A stretch of DNA of 64,000 bases, from contig NZ_PSSW01000008.1 in assembly GCF_002933295.1 (NCBI RefSeq), positions 160,281-224,280 of the forward strand, given 5' to 3'. Of the stretch, positions 60,332 to 64,000 are shown in pieces (position 1 is the first letter of the stretch; each line of letters opens with the position of its first letter). This stretch comes from Marinobacter flavimaris (GTDB lineage Bacteria > Pseudomonadota > Gammaproteobacteria > Pseudomonadales > Oleiphilaceae). Below the pieces are notes generated by a model that had not been told where the DNA came from, ran no database searches, and was given only the letters and a program-made list of their open reading frames with translations. Both the position numbers and the translations under genes were made by a program.

Positions 60332-60499
60332 TTAACCGTCCTTGGTCTTTCCAAAAATTTTCGGATAATATTTTGATATTAGGAAGCTGACTACTAAAAC
60401 CGCGACAAAACCCGCAACACCAATATCAACCATTCCCCCCCGCGTAACCAATGCGAAAATCAGCAAGAATCCGACAATGAATACCAGCGTTTGTTTCAT
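60332..60499 (-). CDS. Small two-span membrane protein
   Basis: A 55-residue frame with AAGGAGCAGAT right before its ATG at 60499. It begins MKQTLVFIVGFLLIFALV, has a short loop (TRGGMVDIGVAG) and a second helix (FVAVLVVSFLISKYYPK), and ends in a basic tail. The strong ribosome site and two well-formed helices support a real gene. The family is unknown. Confidence 0.65.
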   Translation of the reverse strand: MKQTLVFIVGFLLIFALVTRGGMVDIGVAGFVAVLVVSFLISKYYPKIFGKTKDG

Positions 60500-60734
60500 A
60501 TCTGCTCCTTGGGATGGCTAGACCGTGTGGTTTGGAAAAGGGCGAAAACTATTGAAAATAACAAGATATAACTATAATAGTGAGCCTAGTAGAGGAAGCT
60601 GCCGTTCGCACCATTTTAGCGAATCTGACCTCTTCCCAACCTGATATTGCTTGGATTCATCCGGTTCGGCAATTTTCTGGCGTTGATTTTTGTATAAGGA
60701 AGTAGTGTCCAAACAAGGAGCAGTGGAAATATCG

Positions 60735-61352
60735 ATGAATAAATTGATCTCCCCACTCTTGATCGTCGGACTCGCGATGTCCGTAACTGGTTGCTTCGAT
60801 CAATACGGTCAGCAAGCGCCGCAACCATGGAAGATGCATGAGGTCAAAGGGACTCCAATTGTTGTCAATGAACAAACAGGGGAGTTTTATGTCCTCAATG
60901 ATGGCTATCTGATCGAGATCCAAAAAATTAACCACCAAGATCTCGCAGCAAGAACTCTCAGTCTTCAGAGTCTTTTAAGTCTACCGATGGATGTCCATGC
61001 ATCAATGAAGTACTCGGCAGGTAACCTAAAGATGGTTCTGACTGTCGATCCCCATACCGTTTCAAATGAAAAGCTAGGTATGACTGCTCCTACCAAGGCT
61101 GGTCTCGATGCTGTTCAACGCCTGGCTAAAATTGTCCGTCATGAGGATGATGAGTACACCAAAGTTGTTCTTTCACTTCGGGATGACATGGGCATTGAGG
61201 TGCGTGAGATCGATCTCTCTGACGGCCGTTTAAGAACTGCGGTCGACAGCAGTGGCAAAATTACTGGATTGGTCTTCAACGTATCCGAACGAATCAAGCC
61301 AGAGGATTACGCCGCGATAGGTAGCCTTGACTACTATTGGCATAACAAGTGA
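60735..61352 (+). CDS. Putative lipoprotein
   Basis: A 205-residue protein from the ATG at 60735. The signal peptide ends with a lipobox-like site LAMSVTGCFDQ, with cysteine at residue 20. The mature part is soluble, with TPIVVNEQTGEFYVLNDGYLIEI and a second beta-rich half (KVVLSLRDDMGIEVREIDLSDGRLRTAVD). A function is not recognised. The region before it has AAGGAG and GGAA. Confidence 0.7.
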   Translation: MNKLISPLLIVGLAMSVTGCFDQYGQQAPQPWKMHEVKGTPIVVNEQTGEFYVLNDGYLIEIQKINHQDLAARTLSLQSLLSLPMDVHASMKYSAGNLKMVLTVDPHTVSNEKLGMTAPTKAGLDAVQRLAKIVRHEDDEYTKVVLSLRDDMGIEVREIDLSDGRLRTAVDSSGKITGLVFNVSERIKPEDYAAIGSLDYYWHNK

Positions 61353-61575
61353 TTTCGCCCCAGGCAGCCTGCGGATTTCCGGGTTGTCAAAGCCAAGACG
61401 TTGCCGAGGGCCAGATATTGATACGGCGTTCATACAAGCGATTAGCGAGGTCCCCTGAGAGCGATGCCCTTGGGCTTTTGCTTTGCGCAGGCCAGCCCTT
61501 TTGCCGCCATACACCAGGGTAGGGTTGCGGGCCTTCTAAAAGGCAATATAGAAGACTTTAAAATTTGAGGCATGG
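61353..61575. other. Gap with GC-rich, gene-like remnant on the minus strand
   Basis: The composition at about 61370-61530 is more GC-rich than the flanks. A minus-strand frame (61514 downward) reads MYGGKRAGLRKAKAQGHRSQ, but it runs into the lipoprotein gene. It could be a remnant of another mobile element. I cannot identify it. Confidence 0.3.
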
Positions 61576-63441
61576 ATGATCCAAAACACTAATTATCATG
61601 GGCCCACCGCATTTTTCCGGAAGCACTGGAATGGTGATTACTCGCTAGCGCGCTCATACTGGATTAATACTCTTCTGGTTTCACTCTTTGCGCCGGCGCT
61701 GGGCCTTTTAATATCTCCTCTGCTGCAAGACTTACCCGCTCGATACTCGTCGGCGTCGGTTCTTGCTCTCACAGCGCTTGGGTTACTTATTTGGGTATGG
61801 GCGATAACCGGAACCTGGGCTTCAGCAAATAAACATGTTGAGCGAGGCGGGAAGCAGGGCTGGGCAACCGCTGCGAAGCTGGTGATCATTCTGAGTATCA
61901 TCCGGACTATTGGTGATGTGGGAAACTTGAGCGCGAGTCTTGAAGATCACTGGCGCGTCGCTATGGGGGAACAAGCCGGACCAGAATACACAGTCCAAGT
62001 TAGCGCTGATGGGCAGTCAATTGTCTTCAGGGGTGGGATGAATGACGGTGCTGCCGAAGCTTTGTCAAATGCTCTGGATATGGCTCCCGCTGTCAAAAAT
62101 GTGGTTTTCAATTCAATGGGAGGTTGGGTCCGAGAAGGGAATCTTGTGGCGGATATTATCTTGGAACGTAAGCTCTCTACGTACGTTGAAGGGGAGTGCA
62201 CTTCTGCCTGCACCATTGCGTTTCTGGCAGGCAAAGACCGACTCCTTGGGCCAAACGCAAAAATTGGGTTCCATCAATTTAAGTTTGTGGGTGAGACTTT
62301 TGGTGAGAACAGTGATCAAACGGCGGCGCGGGACGTTTACGAGCGGTCGGGTGTTTCGAGAGAGTTCATAAATAGAATTGTAGCTATTCCTTCTGAGGAA
62401 GTTTGGTATCCAGAGAAAAAGGAACTCATGGCTGCAAACGTAATCACTCAGGAGAGTAACCAAAAGGAAATTACATCCCCTGTGGCTGGTTTGGGCAGGA
62501 TAGACGCCGGAAATCAGGACATTGAGAAAGGTTTAATCGATGGTTTCAAACAGGCGGCTGACGAAATCAATCAAAGCACGCCTACCATGGTGGATAGCGA
62601 AACCCGTTTGGACAAGGCAACGGTTGGCCCCGGAGCGGTATTAACGTATCACTATACTTTCCCGAACTATTCATCAGACGAGCTGGACAGCGTATGGATT
62701 AAGTCTGAGCTTCGTCAAAGCGTGACCAGCAATGTGTGTAAAAACGAAATAATGAAGCCTGCACTCGAATACGGTGGTAAATACGTTTATTCATACTCTG
62801 GCAGTGATCAAATAGTTATTGAATCGTTTCAGATTACACAAAAAGACTGTGGCGATAGGCCTCGAGCCTCAGTTTCCAAAAACTTCGTACCTGTGAAGCT
62901 TCCCCACGGCGTACAAATTGAACTTCCTAAAAACTGGCAAGTCTTGAGCGAAAATCAGCGTATTACCATTGATTCTTCAGTACAATCGCGCGCAGAATTT
63001 GCGGGCGAAGTGTTCGACGCGTCTTCTGATTTGAATTTTGGTGCGAACTACTACGACGATGCAGGAAAAACTGCGGCACTCATGAATGTTCGATTCTACC
63101 CAAATTTGGAAATTTCGCAGGCTGATGCTCGCGCCTCCGGAATTCCCGATATTAGCGAACTTGATAGCGTGATACGTGACTCTATGACTGAAGCGGGCCA
63201 GATTAATGGGTTTTCAGTCCTAGAATGGAGCGGAACGTCCAAGCAGAAGATCAATGGTATTACCGCATTTGTGACCGAATATAAGCGATCTTCAATTTAC
63301 AATAGCAGTAATTTCAAGGTCCGCCTCGTGCGGGTGTTTAATAAAGAGAGGTCTTTCACGATGACAGTTTCGTACCGGGAAAACCAAGAGCACCTTTTAC
63401 GCCCGATTTGCGACCGTATTGTTTCCTCGATCAATATTTGA
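61576..63441 (+). CDS. Membrane protein with ClpP/crotonase-like protease domain
   Basis: A 621-residue protein. Three membrane helices lie at about residues 28-52, 58-80 and 95-115. A periplasmic or membrane-edge domain of the ClpP/crotonase fold follows at about 135-290. VVFNSMGGWVREGNLVADIILERKLSTYVEGECTSACTIAFLAGKDRLLGPNAKIGFHQF shows the glycine oxyanion loop and a likely catalytic serine in CTSAC. The C-terminal half (about 330-621) is beta-rich and soluble, with EYKRSSIYNSSNFKVRLVRVFN. Substrate and role are unknown. GAGG lies before the ATG. Confidence 0.75.
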   Translation: MIQNTNYHGPTAFFRKHWNGDYSLARSYWINTLLVSLFAPALGLLISPLLQDLPARYSSASVLALTALGLLIWVWAITGTWASANKHVERGGKQGWATAAKLVIILSIIRTIGDVGNLSASLEDHWRVAMGEQAGPEYTVQVSADGQSIVFRGGMNDGAAEALSNALDMAPAVKNVVFNSMGGWVREGNLVADIILERKLSTYVEGECTSACTIAFLAGKDRLLGPNAKIGFHQFKFVGETFGENSDQTAARDVYERSGVSREFINRIVAIPSEEVWYPEKKELMAANVITQESNQKEITSPVAGLGRIDAGNQDIEKGLIDGFKQAADEINQSTPTMVDSETRLDKATVGPGAVLTYHYTFPNYSSDELDSVWIKSELRQSVTSNVCKNEIMKPALEYGGKYVYSYSGSDQIVIESFQITQKDCGDRPRASVSKNFVPVKLPHGVQIELPKNWQVLSENQRITIDSSVQSRAEFAGEVFDASSDLNFGANYYDDAGKTAALMNVRFYPNLEISQADARASGIPDISELDSVIRDSMTEAGQINGFSVLEWSGTSKQKINGITAFVTEYKRSSIYNSSNFKVRLVRVFNKERSFTMTVSYRENQEHLLRPICDRIVSSINI

Positions 63442-63708
63442 GTCTTTTTATGGACCATTCATGTAAATAAAAAACACTCGTCTTCCGATTGAGGTGTAAA
63501 CATCCCTGTTTTAGTCGCACCGCAGATTTCGTGCTTTCAGGCCATTGGTTTTCGCCATCAGTTCATCATGCATTCGTGGTGCCGCAACCTTCTGTACAGA
63601 ACAATATACTTGGCTCTCCAAACAAACGAATTGTCGAAATAGTTTACATCATACAATACTATTTTTTATCGATGCAGTAACTACCTGTAAAACCTGCAAA
63701 ATTTAAAT

Positions 63709-63725
63709 TGGCTTAATACCTGCAT
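63709..63725 (+). promoter_or_regulatory. Sigma-54-type promoter
   Basis: TGGC-TTAATAC-CTGCA keeps the GG-N10-GC spacing of -24/-12 promoters. It lies about 75 bases before the truncated exported gene at 63799. Sigma-54 promoters are known for PEP-CTERM protein genes controlled by PrsK/PrsR in some proteobacteria. Confidence 0.45.
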
Positions 63726-63798
63726 AGAGAAGACTGTGAAAGGAAAGATGAGAAAGAAGTAAAAAGGAACCTAACCTTTTCAAGGAGCAAGCAAGATC

Positions 63799-63882
63799 AT
63801 GAAAAGATCAATTACTGTATATTTTGCCTTTCTGGCCACAATGCTTTCACCGATGTTGGCGAATGCAGGTCTAATTACCTGA
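63799..63882 (+). pseudogene. Truncated exported protein, PEP-CTERM-like N-terminus
   Basis: CAAGGAGCAAGCAAGATC precedes the ATG. The frame begins MKRSITVYFAFLATMLSP and ends MLANAGLIT-TGA after 27 residues. The first 23 residues are a full signal peptide with a clean ANA-G cleavage site, and AGLI is a typical start of mature PEP-CTERM proteins. No mature protein follows in this frame, so it is a remnant or a very small secreted peptide. No exosortase gene is in the window. Confidence 0.5.
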
Positions 63883-64000
63883 ATCAGTGACTCCGCTCGA
63901 ATATAGCACCCTGAGCCTTGGTTGGCTCACGCCTAACTCATTTTTGAAGCCAGTCCGGTTATGTTGAGAGCACGACTGTCAGTTTACCGATTGAAACACC

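Noticed and set aside
40160..64000. CRISPR array or prophage
   Set aside because: No regularly spaced repeats were seen, and no capsid, tail, terminase or lysis genes are present.

Overview
The window looks like the chromosome of a marine gammaproteobacterium of the Marinobacter type. This is inferred from gene content and protein style, not from a database match: tusDCBE after a yccA-like gene, etfBA divergent from etfD, an HsbR/HsbA-like pair, a CIO-type cytochrome bd operon with cydDC, a phasin-like protein, and GC-rich codon use. About 1-40,100 is ordinary, densely packed core chromosome. About 40,160-64,000 is an accessory region with lower and uneven GC, mobilization genes, damaged genes, a large transposon and many unrecognised genes.

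Core part, in order: the start of metH (minus); nfuA; a DUF445 membrane protein; the tusDCBE sulfur-relay operon; a Bax inhibitor-like YccA protein; tRNA-Ser(TGA); hemH; a DUF442 phosphatase-like protein with two YeeE/YedE-type membrane proteins; a phasin-like protein, a TetR regulator and exonuclease III. Next comes a tightly overlapping eight-gene minus-strand operon (17,655 to 10,772) for membrane-lipid modification: desaturase, SnoaL-like protein, SDR, FAD oxidoreductase, DUF1365, CFA-synthase-like methyltransferase, DUF2878 and an exported protein. It is followed by an HD hydrolase, an HsbR/HsbA-like partner-switch pair, gpsA, sixA, a radical SAM protein, slyD, the electron-transfer flavoprotein system (etfD divergent from etfBA, with a perfect 20-bp palindrome between them), rlmA, a putative enoyl reductase, and cydA-cydB-cydD-cydC.

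The accessory part begins at a truncated tRNA-Leu (40,162-40,203) followed by an intact tRNA-Leu(TAA) (40,340-40,425). It holds a MobC/relaxase mobilization pair, two genes broken by a frameshift or an in-frame stop, a HelD-type helicase enlarged with a nuclease-like insert and zinc ribbons, a NYN/PIN-type RNase-like protein, a membrane protein with a ClpP/crotonase-like protease domain, and several small unknown membrane or exported proteins. The last gene is a truncated exported protein that looks like the start of a PEP-CTERM protein and is preceded by a sigma-54-type promoter.

The most notable object is a complete 6,974-bp transposon of the IS66 family at 50,973-57,946. It has matching inverted ends and an exact 8-bp target duplication (GTGATACC). 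Besides tnpA, tnpB and tnpC it carries three signalling genes inside its right end: an HDOD protein, a receiver-HDOD protein whose phospho-acceptor aspartate is replaced by glycine, and a receiver-PAS-GGDEF diguanylate cyclase with intact catalytic and I-site motifs. It therefore appears to be a mobile element that moves a c-di-GMP/HDOD regulatory module.
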